Positions 32,720 through 41,077 of a DNA stretch of 64,000 bases are shown piece by piece. The notes under the pieces were generated by a model that did no database searches, was not told the DNA's origin, and worked only from the letters and a program-made list of their open reading frames with translations. The position numbers were made by a program, and so were the translations under genes. How positions within the stretch are numbered: the stretch's first letter is position 1; the number at the start of each line of letters is the position of its first letter. This DNA is from Mycolicibacterium sp. J2 (GTDB lineage: Bacteria; Actinomycetota; Actinomycetes; Mycobacteriales; Mycobacteriaceae). Location of the stretch: contig NZ_JAPFPY010000008.1 in the NCBI RefSeq assembly GCF_026240945.1, positions 62,001 to 126,000 on the forward strand. Reading direction: 5' to 3'.

Positions 32720-33751
32720 TCATGCCCCTTCGATCGATCCGCGGTCGACCAGCGTCACCTGGACCGGCAGCCCGGTGTTCAGCGACTCGACACCGGCCTC
32801 ACACACCGCCGCGGCCGCGTAGCCGTCCCAGGCGGTCGGCCCGTCGGTGTAGTTTCCGGTCGCTTGCCCTCGCGCAATGGCGTCCACCCAGCACTGGAAC
32901 TCGGTGTCATAGGCCTGCCCGAAGCGCTCCTTGAACGACGGGGTGATCTGGCCACCCCAGCTCCCGGGCGACGTCTTGCGCACCAGACCGACATCCAATC
33001 CGATCATGGCGCTGCCTTTTTCGCCCACGAGCTCGGTGCGTACCTCATAGGCGACACCGGTGGTGACGAACACCTCGACGTCCACATGCTTGCCGGACAC
33101 GGTCTTGAAAATGGCGATCTGCGGATCCTGCAAACCCTGCGGCGCACCAGGGTTGGCGGCCGGGCGGATGATCTGCACCGTGGCGATCTCCTCGCCGAAC
33201 AGGAAACGGGTCACGTCCACCTCGTGCACCAGCGAGTCGCGCACGATCATCGCGCTGTCGAAGTTCGGCGGTACCGCGGGGTTGCGGTGCGCGCAGTGCA
33301 GGACCAGCGGCTCACCGAACTCGCCGGCGTCCAGCAGCGCCTTCAGTTGCGCGTACTCGTGGTCGAATCGGCGCATGAAACCGACCTGGATGAGGCGCTT
33401 GCCCAGCTCGGCCTCGCGCTTGACCACCGCCAGTGAGGTCTCCACGTCGGTGGTCAGTGGCTTCTCGCAGAGCACCGGCTTGCCGTGCTCGAGGCAGGCC
33501 AGCAGCTGTTTCTCATGCGTGGGCCCGGGGGTGGCGATCACCACGGCGTCAACCTCGGGATCGGCGATCGCGTCCAGCGGGTCGCCGACGGCGCGGCAGC
33601 CGGGCACACCGGCGGCGGCGGCCTCAGCCTTGTCGGTGAGGTAGTCGTTGACCACCACCACCCGAGCGCCCGAGATGCGCGACGTGATGCGCGCGATGTG
33701 GTCGGCGCCCATCATCCCGACGCCCAGGACGGCAATCTTCAGATCGGACAT
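32720..33751 (-). CDS. Gfo/Idh/MocA oxidoreductase, inositol 2-dehydrogenase-like
   Basis: NAD(P)-dependent sugar or cyclitol dehydrogenase of 343 residues from ATG 33751, with AGGAGT just upstream. The N-terminal Rossmann fold starts IAVLGVGMMGADHIARI; the EKPLTTD motif supplies the conserved Lys, and HEVDVTRFLFGEE provides the Asp/His region of the C-terminal domain. This fits IolG-type myo-inositol or scyllo-inositol dehydrogenases. It sits between two TIM-barrel proteins in one operon. Other members of the family act on glucose, myo-inositol derivatives or deoxysugars, so the substrate is inferred from the neighbours. Confidence 0.83.
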   Translation of the reverse strand: MSDLKIAVLGVGMMGADHIARITSRISGARVVVVNDYLTDKAEAAAAGVPGCRAVGDPLDAIADPEVDAVVIATPGPTHEKQLLACLEHGKPVLCEKPLTTDVETSLAVVKREAELGKRLIQVGFMRRFDHEYAQLKALLDAGEFGEPLVLHCAHRNPAVPPNFDSAMIVRDSLVHEVDVTRFLFGEEIATVQIIRPAANPGAPQGLQDPQIAIFKTVSGKHVDVEVFVTTGVAYEVRTELVGEKGSAMIGLDVGLVRKTSPGSWGGQITPSFKERFGQAYDTEFQCWVDAIARGQATGNYTDGPTAWDGYAAAAVCEAGVESLNTGLPVQVTLVDRGSIEGA

Positions 33752-33764
33752 AGCTTTTGGACTC

Positions 33765-34670
33765 CTAGTTGAAGCGGACGGACTGGACGCCACAGGAACC
33801 CAGGTAGTTGCGGGTGCGCTTGGCGATGGGCAGGGGAGCGTCGACCTCGCAGGGATACATGTCCTGCTCGACGATGGCGAACACGTCGATGCCGAGCTTG
33901 TCGACCTCGGCGAGCAGCGCCGGCATCTCCGGGATGCCAAGCGGCGGTTCGGTCATCGCGCCGAGCTTGACGGCCTCGCCGAACGGCAGGTCCTCGGCCT
34001 CGACCTTGGCGCGCACCTGCGGGTCGACCTGCTTGAGGTGCAGGTAACCGATGCGTTCCGGGGCGCGCCGGATGATGGCGATGTTGTCACCGCCGCAGTA
34101 GCTGATGTGCCCGGTGTCCAGGCACAGGTTGACGAACTCGCCGTCGGTGCCGTCCAGGAAACGGTAGACGTTGTCCTCGGTGTCGACATGGCTGTCGGCG
34201 TGCGGGTGGTATTGCGCACGGACGCCGTACTTCTCGAACATGGCCCTGCCCAGTTCGTTCATGCCCCTGGTCTTCTTGCGCCACTGTTCGGGGGTCAGCT
34301 CGCGGTCCTCCAGCACGGCGCCGGTGGCCGGATCACGCCACATCTCCGGGATGACGACGACGTGCTTTCCGCCCACGGCGGCGGTCAGTTTCGCGACGTC
34401 CTCGATCTGGGACCACACCGCCGACCACGAATCATCCTGGTGCAGGTGCTCGAACACCGTGCCGGCCGACAGCTTCAGGTTACGCGCGGCCAGTTCGTCG
34501 GACAGCTGCTTCGAGTCGGTGGGGAGGTAACCGAACGGGCCCAATTCGATCCATTGGTAACCGGATTCGGCGACCTCGTCGAGGAATCGGGTATAAGGCG
34601 TCTGGTTGGGGTCGTCGGGGAACCACACGCCCCAGGAGTCGGGTGCGGAGCCAACGAGGATGGAGCTCAT
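33765..34670 (-). CDS. TIM-barrel sugar isomerase/dehydratase (IolE-like)
   Basis: A 301-residue AP-endonuclease-2-type TIM barrel opening with ILVGSAPDSWGVWF. Metal-site positions are visible in YQWIELGPFG, YHPHADSHVDTE, NLCLDTGHISYCGGD, YLHLKQVDP and FAIVEQDMYP. These are the landmarks of myo-inosose-2 dehydratase (IolE) and close relatives. The ATG overlaps the stop of the transporter remnant as ATGA, so in the ancestral operon it was translationally coupled to a transporter. The next gene downstream is the dehydrogenase, which would make the inosose substrate. Confidence 0.8.
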   Translation of the reverse strand: MSSILVGSAPDSWGVWFPDDPNQTPYTRFLDEVAESGYQWIELGPFGYLPTDSKQLSDELAARNLKLSAGTVFEHLHQDDSWSAVWSQIEDVAKLTAAVGGKHVVVIPEMWRDPATGAVLEDRELTPEQWRKKTRGMNELGRAMFEKYGVRAQYHPHADSHVDTEDNVYRFLDGTDGEFVNLCLDTGHISYCGGDNIAIIRRAPERIGYLHLKQVDPQVRAKVEAEDLPFGEAVKLGAMTEPPLGIPEMPALLAEVDKLGIDVFAIVEQDMYPCEVDAPLPIAKRTRNYLGSCGVQSVRFN

Positions 34671-34879
34671 CGGGGGATTGTCCTTTCGGTGGTCACGGGG
34701 GTGGTGGTGCCGTGCTGGGCCGCGAAGCGCTCTTCGAGTTCGTCGAGGGTGGTGCCTTTGGTTTCGGGGACGCAGCGGACGACGAAGAGAAACGATGCGA
34801 CGTTGACGAGGACGAACAACAGGCCGCCGAGGGTGGCAATGACGGTGAGTTTGGCCAGGAGCCGCGTGTGCGTCGGCAT
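34667..34879 (-). pseudogene. Remnant of an MFS sugar transporter, C-terminal end only
   Basis: A 70-codon ORF of which residues about 15-55 (GGLLFVLVNVASFLFVVRCV then PETKGTTLDELEERF) are the last membrane helix and the PETKG tail typical of MFS sugar porters, which are normally about 450-500 residues. The other eleven helices are missing. The start, promoter region and ATGA overlap with the next gene are retained, which suggests an internal in-frame deletion. If translated, it would yield a single-helix peptide and keep downstream coupling. Confidence 0.75.
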
Positions 34880-34935
34880 CGTCGTCGGTGCCCCTTGCCT
34901 GTCGAGCTGAGCGGAAGGTCCGCGTGTCCGGTAAC

Positions 34936-34961
34936 CTAACGCGCGTTAGTAACGCGCGTTA
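34936..34961. promoter_or_regulatory. Two tandem palindromic operators, LacI type
   Basis: The perfect palindrome TAACGCGCGTTA occurs at 34937-34948 and again at 34950-34961, centres 13 bp apart; the first extends to 14 bp with flanking C and G. A central CG palindrome is typical of LacI-family operators. It lies between the divergent inositol-like operon and the LacI gene, so it should control both. Confidence 0.8.
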
Positions 34962-35021
34962 GAGCTACTATGGGTGCTCGGCCCGGTACGTGTCAACCGT
35001 CACGTCGACACAGGAGGTGTG

Positions 35022-36077
35022 ATGCCGTCAGCCCCGCGCGGCGCCGCGTCGTCGCGCCGTCCGACGATGGCCGAGGTCGCCGCCAAGGCCGGGGTGTCGC
35101 GCACCCTGGTGTCGTTCATCCTCGACGGAAAACCCGGTGCCAGCGAGGAAACCCGGCAGCGGGTGTTGGCCATCGCGGAGGAGGTCGGCTACCGGCCGGA
35201 CGCGGCGGCGCGGCTGCTGGCGCTGGGACGCAGCCGCACGCTCGGCGTGTTGACCGACGTCCGCCAGCTGTTCCAGGCCGAGTTGGTCACCGGCATCTAC
35301 CCGGCCGCCGAGCAGCTGGGGTACGAGGTGCTGCTGACCACGAACCTCTCCGATCGCCCGGAATCGGTTCCGATCGACGCGCTGGTCAGTCACCGGTGCG
35401 GCAGCCTGGTCCTGCTGGCGCCGACATCCGGCCACGAGTACCTGACCAAGTTGGCGGCGGAGGTGCCCGTCGTGGTGGTGGGCCCCCGGCTGCCGGCAGA
35501 GGTGCTGGGCGCCGGGGTGGACCTCGCCTCGGTACGGACCGACGACGCCCGCGGCATCCGCGACGCCGTGGACTACCTGGTCACATTGGGGCACAAGGAT
35601 ATTCTGCACGTGGACGGTGGTGGCGGTTCGGGTTCGCCGGAGCGTCGACGCGGATACCGCGAAGCCATGTCCGCCCACGGCCTCGGGGAGCGAATCGACA
35701 TCATCGCGGGCGAGCACACCGAGGAGGCGGGTGCGGCCGCCGCGCGGCGACTCCTTGCCCGTCCCTCCCTGCCCACCGCCGTGCTGGCCAGCAACGACCG
35801 CAGCGCGCTGGGACTGCTCGACGTGCTGACTCGCTCCGGCGTCGACATCCCCGGTGAGTTGTCGCTGGTGGGTTTCGACGACACCCGGCTGTCCGACTTT
35901 CCCAGGATCGACCTGACCACCGTGCACCAGGACGCGCCGGGGCTGGCACAGCACGCGGTGCGGTTGGCGGTCGAACTGCTGGAGCGGCGCTGCTCCGGCC
36001 CCAAGGAAGTGGTGTTGCGCTCACAGCTCGTGGTCCGCGGCACCAGCGGGCCGCCGCCGGCGACGGTGCGCCGGTAA
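35022..36077 (+). CDS. LacI-family transcriptional regulator
   Basis: A 351-residue repressor. I choose ATG 35022, preceded by AGGAGGTG; the in-frame GTG at 34974 lacks a good ribosome site. The helix-turn-helix is near residues 17-37 (TMAEVAAKAGVSRTLVSFIL), followed by the hinge helix (PDAAARLLALGRSRTLGVL) and a periplasmic-binding-type effector domain ending with VVLRSQLVVRGTS. It is divergent from the inositol-like operon over a short promoter region with twin operators, so it most likely represses that operon and itself until a sugar or cyclitol ligand binds. Confidence 0.9.
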   Translation: MPSAPRGAASSRRPTMAEVAAKAGVSRTLVSFILDGKPGASEETRQRVLAIAEEVGYRPDAAARLLALGRSRTLGVLTDVRQLFQAELVTGIYPAAEQLGYEVLLTTNLSDRPESVPIDALVSHRCGSLVLLAPTSGHEYLTKLAAEVPVVVVGPRLPAEVLGAGVDLASVRTDDARGIRDAVDYLVTLGHKDILHVDGGGGSGSPERRRGYREAMSAHGLGERIDIIAGEHTEEAGAAAARRLLARPSLPTAVLASNDRSALGLLDVLTRSGVDIPGELSLVGFDDTRLSDFPRIDLTTVHQDAPGLAQHAVRLAVELLERRCSGPKEVVLRSQLVVRGTSGPPPATVRR

Positions 36078-36087
36078 GGTCGCCGGC

Positions 36088-36855
36088 ATGGTGAATTTCG
36101 CGCTGCGGTCCTGTGGCCTGCGCGGGCATGCGACGTTCGCGCCCGACGAGCCCGAGCTGCGGGAGCGGCTGCGCGTGGATACCCCGGTCGGCGAGGCGTG
36201 GCGTTGCCTGCGCTGCGAGACGTTCGTCGTCGGGCCGCCGCGCGGCCACGGGCCTGCCGACACCGCGCCCGAGGTGCCGCGTGGCCGATTGCTGCGGGAC
36301 CGCACCTTGATGCGAATCCTGGCCGCCGAGCGGGTCGTTCGCGCGCTCCTGCTGCTCCTGGCCGCCGGTGGGGTGCTCAAGGTCCGCGGTGAGCGTGAGC
36401 ATCTCAAGCAGGCTTTCGAACAGGAACTGCCGCTGCTGCGCCCACTGGCCGACCAGATCGGCTGGAACCTGGACGATTCCAAGATCATCCGGCATATCGG
36501 CGACGCGTTCTCGCTGTCGGCGACGACGCTGCTGTGGATCGCGGTCGGCCTGGCCGCCTACGCGTGCACCCAACTGGTGGAGGCGGCCGGACTGTGGTTG
36601 ATGAAGCGCTGGGGTGAGTACTTCGCGGTGGTGGCGACCAGTGCCTTCCTGCCGCTGGAGATCTACGAGCTGACCGAGAAGATCACCGTGCTGCGGGTCG
36701 CGGCGGTGGTCATCAACGTCATCGCCGTGATCTGGTTGCTGTGGAGCAAGCGGCTTTTCGGACTCAACGGCGGTGCCAAGGCGTATTGGGCCGAGCATCA
36801 CACCGAGAGCCTGATGAGCGTGGAACGGGCCGGACTGGAAGCTGCGGCACCCTAA
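36088..36855 (+). CDS. DUF2127-like integral membrane protein
   Basis: A 255-residue membrane protein. The N-terminus has a possible zinc knuckle (CGLRGHATF then WRCLRCETF), an unusual extension for the family. Hydrophobic helices follow at about 80-97, 143-160, 175-190 and 205-222. The central and C-terminal part (LKVRGEREHLKQAF, LVEAAGLWLMKRWGEYFAVV, LPLEIYEL) matches the DUF2127 pattern as I know it. No function is established. It starts 10 bp after the LacI gene and overlaps the convergent ligase gene by 4 bp. Confidence 0.7.
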   Translation: MVNFALRSCGLRGHATFAPDEPELRERLRVDTPVGEAWRCLRCETFVVGPPRGHGPADTAPEVPRGRLLRDRTLMRILAAERVVRALLLLLAAGGVLKVRGEREHLKQAFEQELPLLRPLADQIGWNLDDSKIIRHIGDAFSLSATTLLWIAVGLAAYACTQLVEAAGLWLMKRWGEYFAVVATSAFLPLEIYELTEKITVLRVAAVVINVIAVIWLLWSKRLFGLNGGAKAYWAEHHTESLMSVERAGLEAAAP

Positions 36856-38312
36856 GCCATCCGGTCCCGGGCATACCGACGCACCGCCGCTTTCGCGATC
36901 TTGCCGTTACTGGTGAGCGGGAGCTCGTCAACGAACAGCACATGCCGCGGCCGCTTGAAGCCGGCAAGGCTGCCGCGCACCTGGTCGACCAGCTGCGCGG
37001 CGCTCACCTGCGCTCCGGGCTGCCGGACCACCACGGCGCAGATCGCCTCGCCCCAATACGGGTCCGGAACACCCACCACCGCAACCTGTTCCACGCCGGG
37101 GTGCCGGCACAACACGTCCTCGACCTCCCGGGAGGACACGTTCTCCCCGCCGGTGATGATCACATCCTTGAGCCGGTCCGACACCACCAGACGACCGGCA
37201 CCGTCGAGATAACCGAGATCGCCGGTGTGCAGCCAACCGTCGACGGTGACGGGCGTGTCCGGCCAGTAGCCTGCGGCGACCTGTGCACCGCGGACCAGGA
37301 TCTCGCCGACAGGGCCGGGACCGGCAATGCGGATCTGAACGTCGGCGTGCGGCCGTCCGGCCGTCGCCAGCACCGCCGGGTCCCCGGACCGGTGCTCCTC
37401 AGGCCCGAGAAAGGTGACATTGCCCCCCGTTTCGGTCATCCCGTAACCCTGGTGGAAATCGACGCCCAACCGGGTGATGGCCCGCTCCAACAGATCGGCC
37501 GGGATAGCCGCCGAGCCGTACGCGATATCGCGCAGGGTGGGCAGGTCGCTGCCGGTCTCGTCCAGATGCGCGAGCAGGCTGTGCAGCATCGTCGGCGCCA
37601 GTGAGCACGCGGTGACGCCATGGTCGTTCACGGCCGCGACGAAGGTATCCGGGCGGAACGCGGGCATCGGTAGCACCGTCGCGCCGGCACCGTGGTGCAC
37701 CAGCATGTTGTAGCCGGCGATATGGCACATCGGGAACGGCAGCAGGTACGTTCCGTCACGGCGCACCGACCGGCCGGCGATCGTTCCCCGCGCGGCGGCG
37801 AGCAGTGTCCGGTGGGTGTGGATGACACCCTTGGGCTCGCCGGTGGACCCGCTGGTGAACAACAGCCAGGCCGGATCGTCCGGCTCGGGGGACACGTCGT
37901 CGCACCCAAGGGCCGAATCGTGCCATTCGATGTCGTCGAACGACACCAGCGGCAAGCCGGTGTCGAACAGCGGTGTGAGATAACGCGAGTCGCCGATCAC
38001 CTGTGCCGGGCGTACTGACCTGAGTTGGGCCAGATGTTCCGTGCTGCTCAATCGTTGGTTGATCAGCACCAGTGTGCGTCCGCTGCGGGGCACACCGTAG
38101 TACAGGCGCGCATAGTCGACGCTGTTGTCGGCAATGACCGCGATCCTGCCGCGTGGTGGGGTGTGCGCTGCGATCCATGCGGCCGTGGCGCGGATCTGAT
38201 CGTCGAACTGCGCGAAGCTGGCCGACACTCCGTCCGGGCTGATGATGGCCGCCCGGTCGGGCGTTGCGACGGCGTTCGTGCTGATCAGCTCGTGCAGCAG
38301 TAGTGCGGTCAT
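36852..38312 (-). CDS. AMP-dependent acyl-CoA ligase (FadD-like)
   Basis: Adenylate-forming ligase of 486 residues from ATG 38312. The AMP-binding motif LLFTSGSTGEPKGVIHTH, the YGMTETGG motif, HTGDLGYLDGAGRLVV and the hinge DRLKDVIITGGENV are intact, and the catalytic Lys is in TSNGKIAKAAVRR. This is the normal length for medium-chain or carboxylic-acid CoA ligases. It is the last gene of an operon behind two acyl-CoA dehydrogenases, with 44 bp between them, so ligase and dehydrogenases probably process the same acid. The acid could be a steroid side-chain or branched fatty acid, but this is not determined. Confidence 0.85.
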   Translation of the reverse strand: MTALLLHELISTNAVATPDRAAIISPDGVSASFAQFDDQIRATAAWIAAHTPPRGRIAVIADNSVDYARLYYGVPRSGRTLVLINQRLSSTEHLAQLRSVRPAQVIGDSRYLTPLFDTGLPLVSFDDIEWHDSALGCDDVSPEPDDPAWLLFTSGSTGEPKGVIHTHRTLLAAARGTIAGRSVRRDGTYLLPFPMCHIAGYNMLVHHGAGATVLPMPAFRPDTFVAAVNDHGVTACSLAPTMLHSLLAHLDETGSDLPTLRDIAYGSAAIPADLLERAITRLGVDFHQGYGMTETGGNVTFLGPEEHRSGDPAVLATAGRPHADVQIRIAGPGPVGEILVRGAQVAAGYWPDTPVTVDGWLHTGDLGYLDGAGRLVVSDRLKDVIITGGENVSSREVEDVLCRHPGVEQVAVVGVPDPYWGEAICAVVVRQPGAQVSAAQLVDQVRGSLAGFKRPRHVLFVDELPLTSNGKIAKAAVRRYARDRMA

Positions 38313-38356
38313 GGGCCCCGATCGTGCCATGGTCGGCGCCGAACGCGTTGTGCGCG

Positions 38357-39493
38357 TCAAGCCCTGGTGAGCGCGGCGTACCGCGCGACGTGAAAGTCGG
38401 TGGAACCGAACTCGTACTGCACGGCGGTGAGGCGCTTGAAGTAGTGCCCGATGGCGAGTTCCTCGGTCATCCCCATGCCGCCGTGCAGCTGAACCGCATT
38501 CTGTCCGATGAACCGGGCGGCCCGCCCCACCGTTGCCTTGGCGGCGGACACCGCCTTGGCCCGCTGATCGGGTTCGGCCTGCAGGTTCAACACGGCCAGA
38601 TACACCGCGGCCGCCGCCTGTTCGAGTTCGATGTGCATGTCCACCATTCGGTGCTGCAGCACCTGGAAACTACCGATCGGCACACCGAACTGTTGACGCT
38701 GCTTGCTGTATTCGATCGTGTCGGCCAACACCTTTCGCATGTTCCCGACGGCTTCGGCGCATACCGCGGCGGCGCCCTCGTCTCGCGCCTGGGTCAGCGA
38801 CGGCCAGGCCGCTCCCTCCTCACCGAGCAGCACGGCGCGGACTCCGTCGAGCAGGATGTCGGCTGCCCAGCGGTCATCGACGGTGCGGACCTTGCGCACG
38901 GTGAGCCCGGTGGTGTCACCCCCGAGGTCGACGAGGAACAACGACAAGCCGGCCGGCGTCGACGCCGTGACGATCAGGTGGGTCGCCAGGGGAGCGTTGA
39001 GCGCCATCATCTTTGCGCCGTCGAGCAGCCAGACGTCACCGTCGCGGTGGGCGGTGGTGGCCGCCTCCTGCCAGCGATCGCCCGACTGCGACTCGGCGGC
39101 GGCCAGCGCGACAATCGCGTGACCGGCCACCAACTGCTGCAGAACTTCGCTCGCCTGGGTATCTTTCCCCGTCGCTTCGCTCGCCTGGGCACGCAGCAGC
39201 AGGCCCCCGGCCACCACGGCGGTGTCCACATAAGGCTCGACCACCAGCGCGTAGCCCAGCGCCTCGGCGATCACCATGACTTCGACGGGGCCGCCGCCGA
39301 TTCCGCCGACCCGCTCGGGAAGGGCGGCACCGAGGATGCCGAGTTCGTCGGCGAATGCCCGCCAGATGTCTGGTTGCCAGCCGGCACCCGTCTTGGCGGC
39401 GGCGCGGCTGGACTCCAGCTGGTACCGCGTCGACAGAAACTTGGTGAGGCCGTCGCGCAGGAGTTCCTGCTCGTGGGAAAGGGTGAAGTTCAT
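38357..39493 (-). CDS. Acyl-CoA dehydrogenase subunit, beta-like partner
   Basis: A 378-residue FadE-family flavoprotein with fold landmarks in FSLSHEQELLRDGL-type N-terminus, IEYSKQRQQFGVPIGSFQVL and QLHGGMGMTEELAIGHYFKR. The usual catalytic Glu region (YxGTxE or SNE) is replaced by EFGSTDFH, so this subunit probably lacks the base. Its ATG directly abuts the TAA of the neighbouring dehydrogenase, which has the Glu, suggesting an alpha2beta2 complex like the ChsE/FadE pairs of mycobacteria. Residues about 101-118 (AQASEATGKDTQASE) are a translated insertion of the dispersed repeat. Confidence 0.84.
   Translation of the reverse strand: MNFTLSHEQELLRDGLTKFLSTRYQLESSRAAAKTGAGWQPDIWRAFADELGILGAALPERVGGIGGGPVEVMVIAEALGYALVVEPYVDTAVVAGGLLLRAQASEATGKDTQASEVLQQLVAGHAIVALAAAESQSGDRWQEAATTAHRDGDVWLLDGAKMMALNAPLATHLIVTASTPAGLSLFLVDLGGDTTGLTVRKVRTVDDRWAADILLDGVRAVLLGEEGAAWPSLTQARDEGAAAVCAEAVGNMRKVLADTIEYSKQRQQFGVPIGSFQVLQHRMVDMHIELEQAAAAVYLAVLNLQAEPDQRAKAVSAAKATVGRAARFIGQNAVQLHGGMGMTEELAIGHYFKRLTAVQYEFGSTDFHVARYAALTRA
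39146..39190 (-). repeat. Dispersed repeat, about 1.5 units, in an acyl-CoA dehydrogenase
   Basis: TTCGCTCGCCTGGG occurs at 39146 and 39176, 30 bp apart, with the full core reverse complement between (CCCCGTCGCTTCGCTCGCC at 39167-39185). In the minus-strand gene it reads ASEATGKDTQASE, the same frame as the NRPS A6-T6 tract. Confidence 0.88.
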
Positions 39494-40726
39494 TTACAGT
39501 CCCAACTCCGCCTTGGCGAGGATATTGCGCTGAATCTCGTTGCTGCCGGCGTAGATCGAGCCGGCCCGGTCGTTGAAATAACGCAGCGGGGCGACGGCCT
39601 GCCACGGGTCCCCACTGAGATAACCGTCGTCGGGTACGACGAAGTCGGCGATCGGCCCACCAGGGCAGGTGGCGTGTGGTTGGTAAGCGCGGCCGCGGGC
39701 ACCGGCAGCCTCCATGCGCAATTCGGTGAGCACTTGGCTCAGTTCGGTGGAGATGATCTTGAGCATCGACGAGGCCGCCCCCGGATGCCCGCCGCCGGCC
39801 AGCGCCGCCAGCACCCGATATTCCAGGATCTCGAGCACCTCGGTACGGATTCGGGCGTCGGCCAGCTTGCGGGCGAAAGCCGGATCGTCGATGAGTGCAC
39901 CACCGGCCGGACCTGGTTGTGCCGCGGCCACCTCGGCGATCTGCTCGGCCATCACCTGAAGGGCGGGAGCGGTGGCGCCGCCGCCGCGTTCGAACTCCAG
40001 CAGATACTTCGCCACCGTCCAGCCGTCGTCGATCCGGCCGATGACGTTGGATTTCGGCACCCGTACATCGTCGAAGAACACCTGATTCTGTACCTCTTCA
40101 CCTGAGGTCATGACCAGCGGCCGGATCTGGATGCCCGGTGTCGTCATATCGATGAGGACGAAGGTGATGCCCTGTTGCTTCTTGCCGGTCCGCGAGGTGC
40201 GCACCAGGGCGAACATCCAGTTGGCCTCGGTGGCGTGCGTGGTCCAGATCTTGCTGCCGGTGCACACCAGGTCGTCCCCGTCGGGTATTGCGGCCATGGA
40301 CAGCGCGGCCAGATCCGAACCTGCCTCCGGCTCGGAATAGCCCTGGCAGAAGAACACCTCGCCGGTAAGGATGCGCGGCAGGAAGAAGTCCTTCTGTTCC
40401 TGGGTGCCGAATTTGATGATGGCGTGCGCCACCATCTGGATTCCCATCGGGGACAGCGACGGTGCTCCGGCGAGCTGCGATTCCCTGCTGAAGATGTAGT
40501 GCTGGGTGAGGCTCCAATCGCAGCCGCCGTACTGCACCGGCCAGGCGGGCGCTGCCCAGCCCCGACGGTGCAAGATCCGCTGCCATTGCATGCTGGCGTC
40601 GTGATCGCTGTAGACGCTCGTCATCAGCCGACCCGCCCGCTGTAGCTCGGGGGTGAGCTCGGCGGCGAGGAATTCGCGCACCTCGTCGCGGAAGGCGGAT
40701 TCTGCCGCCGACCAACTCATGTCCAT
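39494..40726 (-). CDS. Acyl-CoA dehydrogenase subunit, catalytic partner
   Basis: A 410-residue acyl-CoA dehydrogenase. It has the FAD and substrate loops CQGYSEPEAGSDLAAL and KIWTTHATEANWMF, and the C-terminal YAGSNEIQRNILA with the conserved Glu. It is the first gene of the operon with the second dehydrogenase (zero spacing) and the CoA ligase. The length and the pairing resemble heteromeric FadE proteins used on cholesterol side chains and related bulky CoA esters. The 351-bp upstream gap holds an AT-rich palindrome that may be its operator. Confidence 0.86.
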   Translation of the reverse strand: MDMSWSAAESAFRDEVREFLAAELTPELQRAGRLMTSVYSDHDASMQWQRILHRRGWAAPAWPVQYGGCDWSLTQHYIFSRESQLAGAPSLSPMGIQMVAHAIIKFGTQEQKDFFLPRILTGEVFFCQGYSEPEAGSDLAALSMAAIPDGDDLVCTGSKIWTTHATEANWMFALVRTSRTGKKQQGITFVLIDMTTPGIQIRPLVMTSGEEVQNQVFFDDVRVPKSNVIGRIDDGWTVAKYLLEFERGGGATAPALQVMAEQIAEVAAAQPGPAGGALIDDPAFARKLADARIRTEVLEILEYRVLAALAGGGHPGAASSMLKIISTELSQVLTELRMEAAGARGRAYQPHATCPGGPIADFVVPDDGYLSGDPWQAVAPLRYFNDRAGSIYAGSNEIQRNILAKAELGL

Positions 40727-41077
40727 CTCTGCCCGTCTCTTCTCCGTTGGATATCTAACTATGTTATATAACTGAATATCTCTGACGTGGCGAATCGTCC
40801 GGTTTTGCCCAGGCTTCGCCGATTCTGCGGTGCTATCTTCATGGCGTTGCCGCGGTCCACGTTGGCAAACCCCCTCGATCCCCGGCGTGGACCGCGGCTC
40901 CTCGGGCTGGAATAGGTCGTCGACCCACCGTGCCGTGTCGATCGGGTACTTTCACATGTGTTGATTACCGGAACGGCCGCGACACCCGCGGCTGTCCGAC
41001 CTCATCGCCACTGTTGCTCAAGGCCAATTGCGTACGCGGCGATCGAAATCGAGCAACTGTGAGGACGCTAACGAGAA
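40727..41077. other. Divergent intergenic region with AT-rich palindrome
   Basis: 351 bp between the dehydrogenase operon and a divergent flavoprotein-like gene. An AT-rich block at 40750-40782 contains the perfect palindrome GTTATATAAC (40763-40772), flanked by GATAT and ATATC. This is the most likely promoter-operator for the dehydrogenase operon. The rest is ordinary high-GC sequence in which I see no gene. Confidence 0.55.
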
